NCBI GenBank assembly: GCA_039619475.1
Contig: CM077116.1
Span: 151,359,088 to 151,423,087 of the forward strand
Source of the DNA: Icerya purchasi
Lineage: Eukaryota > Arthropoda > Insecta > Hemiptera > Monophlebidae
DNA length: 64,000 nucleotides
Reading direction: 5' to 3'
This document shows, in pieces, positions 45,268 through 57,500 of this stretch (position 1 is the first letter of the stretch; each line of letters begins with the position of its first letter). The translations under genes were made by a program, and so were the position numbers. The notes below the pieces were generated by a model that made no database searches, was not told where the DNA came from, and worked only from the letters and a program-made list of their open reading frames with translations.

Positions 45268-46552
45268 CTTCCTTTTTTAAAATGCGCGCCATTCAGTCGA
45301 TTATGTCGTAGCGGAGCGCTAGTGGTTTCGTTCGAGAGGCAGAACTATAAAGTTTTGTCCCGACCCAGTTTAGTCGCCGTCATGCGTTGGAACAGTGAGG
45401 AGTGTGCGTTTGCCGTAGAGGACTACTTTTCGAATGGATGTTCTGTGATCGCAACTCAGCGCGCCTTTCGGAATCGCTTTAATTTAGCCCCGTTGGCCCC
45501 TGTCCCGGACCGGAAATCAATCGCCATGTGGGTAGCTACGTTCAGACAAACTGCAAGTACGATAAGACGAAGAAATGGAGTCCCTCGGCCCATTAAATCA
45601 GCTGAGAACATCGAGGCAGTGAAAGCTTCAATGTTGCGATCACCACGGCGTTCTGCGCGCAAATACGCGTCTGCCCTTGGACTTTCCGATCGTTCTTAGA
45701 GGGAGAATTCTTCATGACGATCTTCATCTCCATGCATACCAGATGGTAATTTTGTAGGAACTTTCTGAACGTGACTCCAATTCTCGGAGGAACGCGTGTG
45801 AGGTTCTTCTGGAAGTCGTTCCTGAGGACGCTGTTGTGTTTTTTAGTGATGAAGCCCATTTTCATTTGTGTGGAACCGTCAACAAACAAAATATACGCTG
45901 CTGGGCTGACACCAATCCACGAGAATTGCATTAAAGGCCTTTACATTCACCTAAAGTCTGTATGGTGTACAATTTCCTCAAGCGGAATTATTGGTCCTTG
46001 GTTCTTTGAGCAAAATGAAGTGACAGTGATTTCGGACCGGTATGTAATCATGTTACAGGATTTTTTTTTCCCACGGCTAGATGAGTTGGACTTAGGGGAC
46101 ACTTGGTTCCAACAAGACGGTGCAACGGCACACACTGCAAGTGCATCGATGGCCGTTTTGAGGGAACACTTCCCAGAGCGCCTCATCTCAATTAGGGGCG
46201 ATTTTAAGTGGCCGGCCCGCTCTCCCGATTTGTCCCTTTGTGGTTTTTTTTGTGAAATCCCGTGTTTATGTGAACCGTCCAAGGACTCTACAAGATTTGA
46301 AGATCAACATCCAGGAAGAAATTGCCAGGATAACGCCTACTATGCTGGCAAGAGCCATGACAAACGCTAGAAATCGGTTTACTCAGTGTATGGAGAATGG
46401 TGAACGTCACCTACCTGATTTGATCTTCAAAAAGTAAGTAAAACACAACTTTAGTTATGTGCCTACATTATAAAAAACAAATAAAAATTTTCTGATTCAT
46501 ACAATGGGTTTTATTAAGTTTTGAAAAAAGGAAGTTATGCTGCCGCACCCTG
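45268..46552 (+). mobile_element. Tc1/mariner-superfamily element (DUF4817-type transposase)
   Basis: The right end reads AGGAAGTTATGCTGCCGCACCCTG followed by TA. The left end keeps only the inner part of the matching inverted repeat (CTTCCTTTTTTAAAA), having lost about 18 outer bases. The interior encodes a decayed transposase on the plus strand. Confidence 0.75.
45379..46437 (+). pseudogene. Tc1/mariner-type transposase with DUF4817 HTH
   Basis: The frame to 45699 holds the helix-turn-helix start MRWNSEECAFAVEDYF, then VIATQRAFRNRFN, IAMWVATFRQT, and RSARKYASALGLSDRS. Frames change repeatedly afterwards. They give FSDEAHFHLCGTVNKQN (first catalytic Asp, about 45845-45890), WFQQDGATAHTA (second, about 46105-46140), ARSPDLS (third, about 46217-46237), and a C-terminal RPRTLQDLKINIQEEIA ending at 46435-46437. 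A deletion after 45699 and at least three frameshifts make it inactive, although all three catalytic Asp positions survive. Confidence 0.88.
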
Positions 46553-46735
46553 TATATCGATAAATCAAATATTTACAATCAGTTCCAAATGTAGTATTGC
46601 TTCTACACTCGCGTTGCATACAATTGCCTAGTACACTAGGCTTATGTCTATACAGCTAGAATGTACGAATAGATAGTCACCGTCGCTTAGAAACTGAATA
46701 TGGCACTATGATGATGATGATGTATACATATTAAA

Positions 46736-47608
46736 TAAGTATAAAAGGGCTTGAATGTACATATGGATATAATATCAAATTGTTCAATGGAAGCGTAGCA
46801 CGACCAGTTAGGACGATAGCTTAAACTGAAGCGTTTTGAATGCGATTATTAGAATAGCTACTTGAGAAAGAAAAAATATTCTCATTTTTAACCCTCCTCC
46901 GTAACTAACTCCCGCGTTCTTTGAGTTAACTAGGGAAGTGGATCAACGCTGAGCATAATCCGAAAAGTAAAATTTTGACTGCCCGATACAATTCGTGTAT
47001 GTGCATTTATCAAGGCAGTGCTTTCGACGAGTGTTATCTTATTCTTTTCCTTTTTTGTACGAGAGAAGCCTTTAATTTTTTTTATTGGTATTAAGTCTAC
47101 CATAAAAGAAACCTCTACTTTGCTCGATATCGATGCATAAAACTTCTTTATTTTTTTAGGCAATTTAATAAAAGAGATCAACATTTTTTGTTCGATTATG
47201 TTACTGGCAGTATGTGAAATTCACAATTTCAAATTAAAATACTAAACCTTGCGCAGAAGGAAAGAATTTCTACGTATTATGTTGTTTAATAGTTTTGTAT
47301 AAATGAGACCAGCGATCTATAAATTTTATTGTGACCAGACTCGAATTTAAATTTAGTTAAAGTCAAATTTAGTGACATTTACAATTATTTTAGATAGGTA
47401 AATATCGTTTAATTTTGACTAATTAATCCTAAAGATGTATAAAAACAACATATTTACTGTTACTCCAGACTGACTTAGTTTATTGGCGAAACGTAACGTG
47501 TAGCCATATTATGTGACTGATTTAATGGTTGCGCTACATACGTATTTCGTTTTACTTAACCTCTGACTGCATCACTCGTTCTTGTTCATGCTTAACACCA
47601 CCGAGATA
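46736..47608. other. Intergenic DNA, no feature recognised
   Basis: No element or gene seen between the split SINE and the second mariner. Confidence 0.35.
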
Positions 47609-47610
47609 TA

Positions 47611-48719
47611 TTAGGAGTTGAAATAAGTTTCGAAGGATTTCCAAAAAGTGTAAACAACATTTTTTTTGTGTTCTAACCGCGTCAACCTTTGTGCCGACAA
47701 AACACAATTTGCCGGAAACGCCGCTTTTTTGTTTCAATTTGAAGAAAAGTGCAACTGATGAACATCGATTGCTGTGTGAATCATATGGGGAGCATGCTCC
47801 ATCAATAAAAACATGTGAGTACTGGTTCCGGCGATTTAGAAGTGACGATTTTGACACTAGCGACAAAGAACACAAAGGGAGGCCAGTAAAGTTTGAAGAC
47901 GCTGAACTGGAGGCGTTATTGGACCAAGATTCATACCAAACTCAAAAGAAGTGCGCTGAAACTTTGGGTGTAATTCAACAAGCGATTTCGAACCGTCTCG
48001 AGGCCATGGATATGGCGCAAAAACAAGAAAGTTAGATTCCGTATGAACTCAAGCCAAGAAACGTCGAAAGCCGTTTTTTCACGCGCGAACAAAAACTGCT
48101 CGCGCGGCAAAATCGGAAGGGTTTTGTTGCATCGAATCGTGACGGAGGACGAAAAGTTGATCCACTAAGGCAACCCAAAGCGTAGAAAATCGTGGAGTAA
48201 GCCCGGCCATGCAACAACTTCAACGGCCACACGGAATATTCATGGCAAGAAGCTAATACTGTGAATCTGGTGGGTTCAGCTTGAAGTGATCTACTATGAG
48301 CTACTCCAGCCTAACGAAACCACCACCGGGAGAACGTTACCGACAACAATTGATGCAATTAAGTGAATCATTAAAGCTCAGACGACCACAATGTGGCAAA
48401 AGATATGACGACGTGCTCTTTTAGCATAACAACGGTCACATATTGCAAAAGTCGCCAAGGAAACTTTGGAGGTGCATCGATGGGATGGCCAACCCAAACC
48501 GCCGTATTCACCAGACATTGCTCCTTCCGACTACCACTTGTTCCGGTCGATGACTCATGACTTGGCCGAGCAGCACTTCACTTCTTTCGAAGAAGCCAAA
48601 AATCGGGTCGATTCTTGGATCACCTCAATACTATGAATAAAATACATCGTAGCAATTTCTCCGAATAAAGCTTCGAAGTTACGAAAAAAAAAACCTTCAA
48701 AACTTATTTGTACTCTCGA
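47611..48719 (+). mobile_element. mariner transposon, second family
   Basis: Imperfect terminal inverted repeats of about 30 bp (left TTAGGAGTTGAAATAAGTTT; right, inverted, TCGAGAGTACAAATAAGTTT) with TA on each side (47609-47610, 48720-48721). At 1.1 kb it is shorter than the usual 1.3 kb, so it has deletions. It differs clearly from the mariner at 24708-26015. Confidence 0.88.
47691..48640 (+). pseudogene. mariner transposase, heavily decayed
   Basis: The first frame (to 48035) holds the HTH region FNLKKSATDEHRLLCESYGE, WFRRFRSDDFDTSDKEHKGR and the second HTH TLGVIQQAISNRLEAMDM. The standard QKE(G)KWVPHEL continues as IPYELKPRNVESRFF after a stop at 48033-48035. Beyond about 48150 many stops and frameshifts occur. 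Traces of the HDNARPH region survive as TCSFSITT-like text, and the YSPDIAPSDYHLF segment survives in another frame (48508-48545). Confidence 0.88.
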
Positions 48720-48724
48720 TATAT

Positions 48725-49790
48725 ACTAGCTGATACCCATGGCTTCATCCGTATATTAATACCCATTTAAATCTGTACTTGGAAACTAATAAAAAAAAAA
48801 TTATTTTATCTGGAATTATATTTATGTAAAGATTCTTTCCCTCTTTGGGAAACATGGTAATCACAGTCCAACAAAAAGTGGTTTCACGTTTCACATTTAG
48901 CTGAAGATTATCGGTCTTTCTGTAACCTATCTGTTGTGATCTGACAAAAAGTTTCGCTCAACTAAACAGCACCCACAGCCATCATTTCGAAGGGGCCGAG
49001 TTATTCACACGGTGATCTCCCATAATTACACATTTAAAAGAACATCTTCACTCACATCTTTCAACCTCTACGCCCCGAGAATTTTATTAAAATTTATTTA
49101 TTACCGCAACAGCAAACTACAGTAGTTGCGTAAGGTCTTCAAATTTGAGTATAACACTCCCGGTGGCAAATATTAAAAATACCGTCACAGGATTTTTTAT
49201 TTTTCTGTAAAAAAAAAGTAGAAAACAACTTTTTTTCAACTCTCTTCAACGAGTATAGTTAGGCTAGGAGCGTGACTTGTATGTTTAGATCATGTCATGG
49301 AGCTTTGATGATTTCAGTAACGCAAGAAGAGAAGTAACGGAACGCGACGTATTTACTTACACCAGAAATTAATAAAATATTATTTATTTATTATTATTTA
49401 TTATAGTAATCATTTTATTTAAATTTTAAGCGATAAATTTGTTTTGAATGCACTAAAGATATGATCACCACCGATAACACGCTGAACTATCGCTTTCAAT
49501 TTTTTTTCGCAAAATATCCATATTCAATGCAGAATTTATTGGTATTATGAAATCATGTGACAGCAGAACCGTCAAACTAAACGTCACATAGTGAGACCAT
49601 TTTTACGGGGTTTTTTTTGTTTTTTCCGACTTTTTCGGTAGATTTTTTCAAAATTTTCTTTTATACAAACCTTGTCCCGACAATTACGAATTCAACAGAA
49701 AAAAAAAAAATCAGCCAAATCGGTTACGCCGTTCTCAAGTTATGATCTGCCACACACGCACAATTGATTTTTATATATATATATACGTGT
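48725..49790 (-). mobile_element. Helitron on the minus strand
   Basis: Read on the minus strand, the 3' end is GGGTATCAGCTAGT (ending 48725) followed by AT. The 5' part near 49790-49640 contains AAAATCAATTGTGCGTGTG and a GAATTCGTAATTGTCGGGAC block typical of insect Helitron 5' regions. It begins only four bases after the second mariner ends. No coding region is recognised. Part of it resembles 1320-1400. Confidence 0.65.
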
Positions 49791-49799
49791 ACATACTAT

Positions 49800-50155
49800 T
49801 AAAGAAGCCCGCCGAAACCCGACGGACGACAGAATTCACGACCGCGGTCGAACACCGGAGAACAATGAAGAGTAGCGCGTTCTATAAACGACGTTTATTT
49901 ACATCATGGCTGCATAAATAAACGCATACCGAAATAATTTCTTTACAACGGCGTCATCTGTCGGCAATTCAACAAATTCACTTAGAACAAAAAACATTAA
50001 AAAAATTAAAACATTTTGAGATAAAAAGTATATAAAAACACTTTTATATAGAAATGCAACGTTGTGTAAAAATTTCAAGTTAATTCATCGACTACTTTTC
50101 GAGTGCTGCGGACACAAACATACGGAAGCTGAATTTTTATATATATATAATAAGA
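49800..50155 (-). mobile_element. Helitron-like fragment
   Basis: On the minus strand it starts with an AT run and AAAATTCAGCTTCCGTATG, similar in style to Helitron 5' ends. It finishes with a small GC hairpin (CCGTCGG-GTTT-CGGCGG) near 49805-49823. It lacks a CTAGT end, so it may be a relative or another element class. Confidence 0.4.
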
Positions 50156-51399
50156 TACATACTTTTCTGCTATCATATTAATTTTTTATAATGATGTAGA
50201 ATAATTTGTTTTATAAGTTTTATTACAAAACTTAAAACTAAATAAATCTATGAAGCTTTGTCTTCGAAACGCGTCGGGGTATTTGATAAATTAAATAATT
50301 GTTATAAATTGGTGTTTAAAATTAATTACTGTACAACATAAAAGAAACAATGAGTGAAATAAACAGATATAGTGAAATCTACCATCATTTAGCAATAATA
50401 AGTACAATTGCAATGTAAAATGTAATTTAAATTTTGGCCACTGATGACGCTGTAGTCGGCGAATTCTTTTTCGTGTTTTCCTGCAGCGATCCGTTTTTAG
50501 AATTTGCTGTCCATCTTCACGTTGATAAACACAGAAAGAGATGTTTTATGGAATGTCGACTATTACAGCGATATAATATACATTGTTGTGAACATATCTA
50601 AATTGCTTAAAGAGATTGTTTTGATGGCGATATGTTATATTTTTACCTTTTGTCAGTTTTGCCCATTATTGTTGTCATTACGTTTTCTAGGGTGAATAAA
50701 TACATCTTTTTCTTTTTTTACAATTTAGTATTTTCAATGCCTTAGAACAGAACGTACATCCTAAACTGCTAAAAAAATGATATTACAAAAAACAAAATTA
50801 CCCCCAATAAATTTATTGAGTACTAGCACCTTGGCTTTTACAAAATCCTCGCTAATATAAATATATCCATCTGCTTCTGGTCATAATATTTAGCCCACTG
50901 TTTTAACAAGCTTTTTCAGTTCCATGGTCTATCAAACGGCGACACATCCGCATTTAAGTTAGATCTGGGTCCGAAAAATCGAGTCCTTACTTTATCGATA
51001 TTTCCATCGCAGTAAAAATTTGTGAGATTATTGTTATTACAACAGCTGTAGAATAAAATTCTATTTAATTGAAACATTCTTTCTCTTCTATAAGAATGTA
51101 TCAACTACAGCTTTTTCGGAGTTGATGTGTACCAAAATGTAGCCACACTGATTATACATATTTACTATAATTTTTTATTGTATGAAAATACACGATGATC
51201 TTTTGTGTTTCAGTGTATCACTAACGCAAGTAATTAGTAAACGTAGTATACTACGTCATAATTGCGGTGTCTAGTACTTTAAGTGAATCATTTCATTAAC
51301 ATTGTAATGTGACCATTACATGGTTCGACAAAAAATTAACAAAATAAAACCAAAATTATTAAACAAATAAATAAAATATTAAAAATTTAATTTAATAGA
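50156..51399. other. Intergenic DNA between feo and the Dorsal-type gene, no feature recognised
   Basis: AT-rich, with short frames at 50504-50695 (plus) and 50916-51104 (minus). Neither shows a recognisable family. Confidence 0.35.
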
Positions 51400-52080
51400 C
51401 TATCGGGCAAATGGTGTGAGCGTAAGTGTGCGTATATGTGTAATCTTGTTGTCGGCAAGGGAGAAAGGAATTTTGCATCGCCACCCACGGAGGACTATTC
51501 GGAAAAAATGAGTATTACGAGTCATAAAAAATAAAGCCCGAAAACATCGCAGGTTGTAAAGATCCCGGGAAGGCACGACCTTTTTGAATGCGTCAAAGGA
51601 TCTCCGCGACCATAGGTTTTCGTTTGTCGCGATTCCGACGAGTCCGCCGGTCAGGTTGTAAAAAACATGCCGACGAAAAATAACGACTGGAATGAGCCGG
51701 AGTCGAGGGCAAGCAAAACCGTCTAAAAAAGGTCGAAGTGACTCTAATTTTTGTCACGGTCGAAGTCGGCACGTTATAGTTTTCGGTCTTGGTCATCGGA
51801 CCAGTAAAAAAGTGAAGAATCCGCTCAAGTTGGCCACTGGCTGTAATTCGACTGTTAAAAACGCGAATGCTCGTAATTCCGATTGTTATAATAAAAAAAA
51901 AGTGTACGGAATATAATTCGTTAATTGTTCTTAAAATACCGCGGACCGAATTTCCTCTGCATACCAACCGATTTAAAGGACCAACGAGACACCGTCATTC
52001 AGGATCTTGCACCACCCGGCCGACAACAGAGATACGTATTGAATTATTTTATATTTATTAATCGTCGTAATATTATGTTC
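51400..52080. other. Less AT-rich unexplained segment
   Basis: About 680 bp with visibly more G and C than its surroundings, containing overlapping frames on both strands (51593-51967 minus; 51692-51916 and 51867-52110 plus). None resembles a known protein, and the frames disagree about strand. It could be an LTR, an exon of an unrecognised transcript, or old mobile DNA. Confidence 0.3.
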
Positions 52081-52979
52081 GTATCTAGTTTAATTAACGT
52101 GTGTTTTTAGCGGTCGACCGTCCCAATAAAATAGTTGTAGATAAATTTTAAAATACAAACCGTTAAAACGAAACCCATTTCTTGGCTAATGTAATAATTA
52201 ATAAAATAATAATTAATAATTCCGCGGACTAAATCCGTGGTGGCATCCCTGGACGCGAGTCAGACGCTTTGCAGCGTAGTACCGTTTCAACATGTTTACT
52301 ACTTTAGTTATAAATGTTTTGTTTTTTTTTATAATATTGCCAATAATCACCTTCCCAATTATTGTTTTTTAATTAGATTCTGTAGTTCATTTTTTTTGTT
52401 AATGGTAAATTTAAACATTTTTTTCCCCCTATAATTATTTATATGGAAAAGTGTCGTTTTTTTTCTTTTTTCATTTTTTTAATTGTCCAGAACATTTATA
52501 ATTAACGAAATTAAAACGACATTTTTTCTCTGAAATATGAATGAAAAGTTTGAAATAGATTCCATCAGCCAAATAACTTCATTCACACAAATAGACGGAA
52601 AGGTAAAAATAACTTTCCCTAAAGGAGTTGGTTTAATGGTTAACAGTGAATGAAAAGAGAAATGAGTCTTTTCTGCTTGTATTATTTGTTATTTGATAGA
52701 GAGGGAAGTTGACTCGAAGATCTGAAATATTTAAGTGTAAAAATTAAAGAATGTATTCTGCACTTTGAAAATGTCTGCAATTACGAAATCCTCGCGACTG
52801 CAAATACAGAGGTAGGCTACGCGGTTAGAACTTCAATAATTCAGAAGCATAATGAATAAGTTATCAATAATCGGTACTTTTACCAGGAAGAATAATCAAC
52901 TGCTTAAAATTTTATGGTATTTATGAATCAGCAGGATGAAGTAACAATGGAAGTAATAATTCAACTAATTGAAGAAATT

Positions 52980-53275
52980 TTTTAGATTTGCCATTAATGA
53001 GTAATCTGAAAATATTTTAGATGATCATTTAAATAATGCTTCCGTTTGTAAATATACTTCCCACACAGTACAAAGCAAGTTACTTGATTACATGATGAAA
53101 TATCTACCAAAAAAAACCTGAAAAAGCATATTAATATAGCGAATTTTGTTGCCGTGCTAGTCTTGATGAAACTACCGATATAACTTGTCGAAGCCAATTT
53201 GTAGCTTTTCTAAGCTTCAATTGAAATATAAATGATACGTTTCATAAAGAGATTAATTGTCATCTATAAAATAAA
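52980..53275 (+). pseudogene. Fossil of a hAT/ZBED5-like transposase (tentative)
   Basis: A plus-strand reading near 53135-53260 gives SLDETTDITCRSQFVAFLSF followed by a stop and NDTFHKEINC. The DExTDI..xxQ..xF pattern resembles the first catalytic-region block of ZBED5/SCAND3-like hAT transposases (LDESTD.....QL..F.R). Upstream and downstream are too decayed to confirm. Confidence 0.4.
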
Positions 53276-53868
53276 AGCACACAAATTAAATTTGGTGTAC
53301 AAAATCAGATTTTAATCGTTATGTACAATAAATGAACATTTTAAAGCATAATAACTGTATGGACGGTCCGTTAAAACACGCAAATAAAAAAACATTATCG
53401 TAATAAGCAAATTTTTATTATAGTACAATTCTTAATACATAACTTAATTAAGTATTCAATACAATTTATTAAAAAAATAATTCTTCACTATTTTGTTCAT
53501 CATTAAAAAACAAATCAAAAAAAAGCACTGTAACAAAATAAAAAATTACACTTTAAGATCGGTTGTAATTTCTAAACGATAAAAATAATGATTCCCACTT
53601 ACGATTTACTTACTTTTATAAAGTAGAAATATAAATTAAAAAATAATTTTGATCATTTCCTATTTTAAAATGATACTTTACACTATCAGGTAACATAACA
53701 GGTAGAGATATGTACTATAAAACGTACTAAATCTATTACACAGAAAAACAGGACGGACGAATCAACACAACACATTTAGCACAATGATAATAATCCTTTT
53801 TTTTTTTTTTTTAACTTACACAAATATAATAGAAAATGAGAAACATTCGTGGCAAGATTTTTTTTTAA

Positions 53869-54026
<158 letters not shown>

Positions 54027-54094
54027 TACTTATAAGAGAGCAAAAAGAACAGATATATAAACTTGGCGGTACATTCGTGTGTTGCATAAAAGGA

Positions 54095-54537
54095 TCAGCT
54101 TTTTTCCTGATATATTTGATTTAGAGTACGCAAATCTTTAAGTGTGTTGTCTGTCAGTTTTGTTAAACTATCCGTCATCGATTCGCCTATATCCGTTTTT
54201 GAATTCAATGCCGGCTTACTATCCGATAGTATCAAACAACTGGATAGATTTTCAGACAAATTTGCTGTTGTATCCAACATAGATAGCTCCGCTAAATCTT
54301 TCGAATCAAGTAATTTCATGCCATCATCAATATCTAGTTCGTTAATTTCTTCTTTAAACTTCATTTGCATTGTATCGATACTATTTGATGATTCTTCATT
54401 AGGCAAATTAAAAGGAGACTGGAATGCCGCTAAATGAGCATTATTCTCATCTTGCAAAGGAATCGAAACTTGCATATGTTGTTGCTGCATATCAACATCT
54501 CTAGCAAGACCCGGAATACTGATTGACATACTTAACG
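54095..54537 (-). CDS. dl: dl last exon with stop codon
   Basis: Enters with two bases completing an Ala codon after CTTACAG. It encodes 146 residues ending QIYQEKS and TGA at 54097-54095. The acidic, Leu/Ser-rich tail ([36 protein letters not shown]) resembles the conserved C-terminal end of insect Dorsal proteins. Confidence 0.88.
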
Positions 54538-57500
54538 CTGTAAGAGAAATAATAAACAGCATAGAGTACAATGAAGATACGAAAAGCGCATAGTATCAAG
54601 CGTGCACTAAAATTATTTCAACAATAAAAATGATATTCAAAAATTGAAAAATAAAAACACTACGACTGAAAAATAATTTACCTAAAAATTAGGTATTTTA
54701 TTTGTTTATGTGTCAACTAGCGAAAATGTGTCTCTTACCGCAATTTCTTATAGTCTCCTTAGAACGATTGAAAACTTTACAAAAACAAAAAAAAAAAAAC
54801 GGTATTTCTGTATATTTTTTAGTTTTGTCCCAGAAGTTATTTAGACCGTCAAATGCCGAAATTGGAGTAATGTTCTTCGAAGTATATAAACGAATGCATG
54901 AAAAATAATTTTGTTGAAAACATGAAAGTTAAGAAAGGCCTGTTACTTTAAAATATAGTAAATTTTCAGTACGGAGAAGGAAAACGAAGAACACTGTCCG
55001 CCGTTTGATCTATGACACGTTTAATTCGTTTATTCTTCTTTATAGTGTCATACTCAGCTTCTGAGCGTCGGCGACTACCTATTCGTACCTCTCAGTACAG
55101 ATATAGGTAGTGTACTAGGCAATTATTACATGCAAGGCAGGTACATACGCAAGACTACATTCGGAACTGATTAGTAATCGTTTGATTTATCGATATACAA
55201 GTGCAGTCCCGTGTGTGTTTGCTGTGTACTGATCTAGCGCGCATATGATGTTGTACGTGGTGGTTTTCCATTGTCTTCCACGTGATTATTAGCGATTATT
55301 TATTTCATTCTTATAATAAGTTCTGTCGTCGCTCGGGATCGAACCAGTGACCTCCGTAACGGAAGTCAAGCGCTCTAGCAACTGGGCTATCGCTATTCGT
55401 TTAATACAAACACAAATAATTGCACGATTCAGTCAAAAATACGCCATTAATTATTTCGTTACTATGAATTTTGATATAAACAGAAACACAGCCTAAGCGG
55501 ATCTATTCTGACATGTTAACAATACCTGGTTGTTTAATCGGTGGTAAAGGTGAAACGGAAGGTGGCAGACTGTTCTGATGGTTAGTCTGTGAAAGGTCGC
55601 TATAATGCATGGTTCCACCCGACATATGACCTTGACCTGGAGCGGCATAACGATTACGCATAGACTGCTGGTAGTCTAAAGGAGATGGCGTCCGAGATCC
55701 GTACGAGTTTGTTGAAATTCTGTTTACTTCGAACGGATTTATAAATGAAGCTGCAGATGGCGGTTGATGTTGCCTGTTATGATTCGGATTATGCGCTGTG
55801 TCGTGTAAATAAATAATAATAAAAATGATAATTATTATTATTATATCTTTTATAATATTTATAAGAGTAAGTTTCAATTAACTACGTCACTCTTTAAAAA
55901 AAAAAAACCATAATAGAAATTTATGATCGGCGTAGCAATTTCAATTACAACTGCTTAACGTACTTCCGTAAAGGAAAAACATGATAGGATTTTTTACTAC
56001 CGACGTGAGAACGATATAGTCCTTCAAAATACTGAAACACGAATTGGAGTTTTCGGCGACGGATAATTTTAATTATTCGCTCGGAATAATTCAGTAATAA
56101 ACGATATATGGTGTACGTGCATCGAATAGTCGGGGTTTCAAAGCTGTTCGAAACGCAATTTGCATATTCGCCAGTTTCAAGTTTCCGAATCCGTGATGGT
56201 CCGACGGTATATATGTGTGTGTGTACGCTGTCAGTAGTTTCATCTTAGATGCCTTCGAAAAGAGTTTTAGCGTACACCCTACACATCGGGTGGTGCACTT
56301 GTTTGAACAGAAATCAGTCTTTCGCTCGCAGCCATGCTACGAATAAATCAAACTGACTACCTTCGCGCTCGAGATTGTTTTCTAGAAAACGTGGTAACGT
56401 GGTCCATTTAGACTAATCCGATTTTGCTTACTTCTGTTATAATTTTTTCGCGATTATAAGGTATTGAAAATATTAAAATCGGTTCCCGTCAGCCACTTGG
56501 TTTGCCATTTTTTTTCTTTTCTCTAGCCATATTCGAGCGAGTACCGGTCAATTGGAATATCAAATAATAAAAAAAACTAAAAAAGATAAAAATTTTACAT
56601 TTTTAAGTGAATTCAGCATGGGGAATATACTTCTTTAATCTAGAACACGGTAAATCGTCAGAAAAATTCAAAAACAACGAGTATATTTTTGTTTAAGGTT
56701 TAAATTATTTAAAGTAACAACTATTTTCATTAGTACTTAAAAATCCGCCAGTTTACGATTTTCTTGGTTACAGTGAAATATTTTCTAACATATGTGTACC
56801 ATTTATTTCGCATAGTTTGTAAAATAAGTTACATATGTGGAAGAACATGCGAGCTGGAAAACAAGGGAATAGATATATTCAGAATTCCGAATCAAACCAA
56901 AATCAATAAAACCCCTCGTTATGTATGAACTATTTCGATCGTTTAATATTTATCAGTCATAAACTAATCATCTAAATTTGAAAAAAAAACATCTTACATT
57001 GCGCTTCCGTAAATCCTTGTAAGATTTCGTTGAAAAAATCATCATTTGTATTTCTTGGACGTTTTCTTCTCATCTCTAAAAATACATAAAGATCGTAGTA
57101 TTACAAAAAATAATTATACATATTAACGGTATTAACGAAATAGCTATCATATCTTTAATGGGTAAAAAATGCAATTTATTAAATTTTTACAACGAAATTA
57201 ATTTCATTTCGAAAATAATCAATATAGTATTCATAAACATTTTCTTTAAAAAAAAAAAAAAAAACAAAAAAAAAAACCGAAAGGCTAGCTTACGTAACTC
57301 ATTAACAATTTCTCTAGATTAACAAATTACCTTCTCAAATAATTTATCGCGTGAGTCAATAAAAGAATAAATAAGCGAAAAAGACAAGTTTATTTGCTAC
57401 CGAAAAGAAGTATCAGAGTTGTGCGCATTACACTTAACTTTTTTCCCTTGTGTTCCATCATTTACACGGGTTTGCTTTAATTTACGTTTCATTAAACATA

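Larger units (their letters stand above)
45075..46735 (+). mobile_element. tRNA-derived SINE, copy 2, split by a DNA transposon
   Basis: The head (45075-45267) has GCAGTAGTTTGGTTGCTAAAGC (A box area), GAATTCGATCCCA (B box) and GTGGAAGGCAATGGCAAACC. The tail (46553-46735) starts TATATCGATAAATC and runs CAGTTCCAAATGTAG to a (GATGAT)n end, collinear with the uninterrupted copy at 55030-55400. The missing middle is only a few bases, replaced by the element at 45268-46552. Confidence 0.8.

Noticed and set aside
45593..46282. Two long minus-strand frames
   Set aside because: Mirrors of the Tc1/mariner-type transposase on the plus strand.
47552..47875. Minus-strand 107-codon frame
   Set aside because: Mirror of the mariner transposase HTH region on the plus strand.
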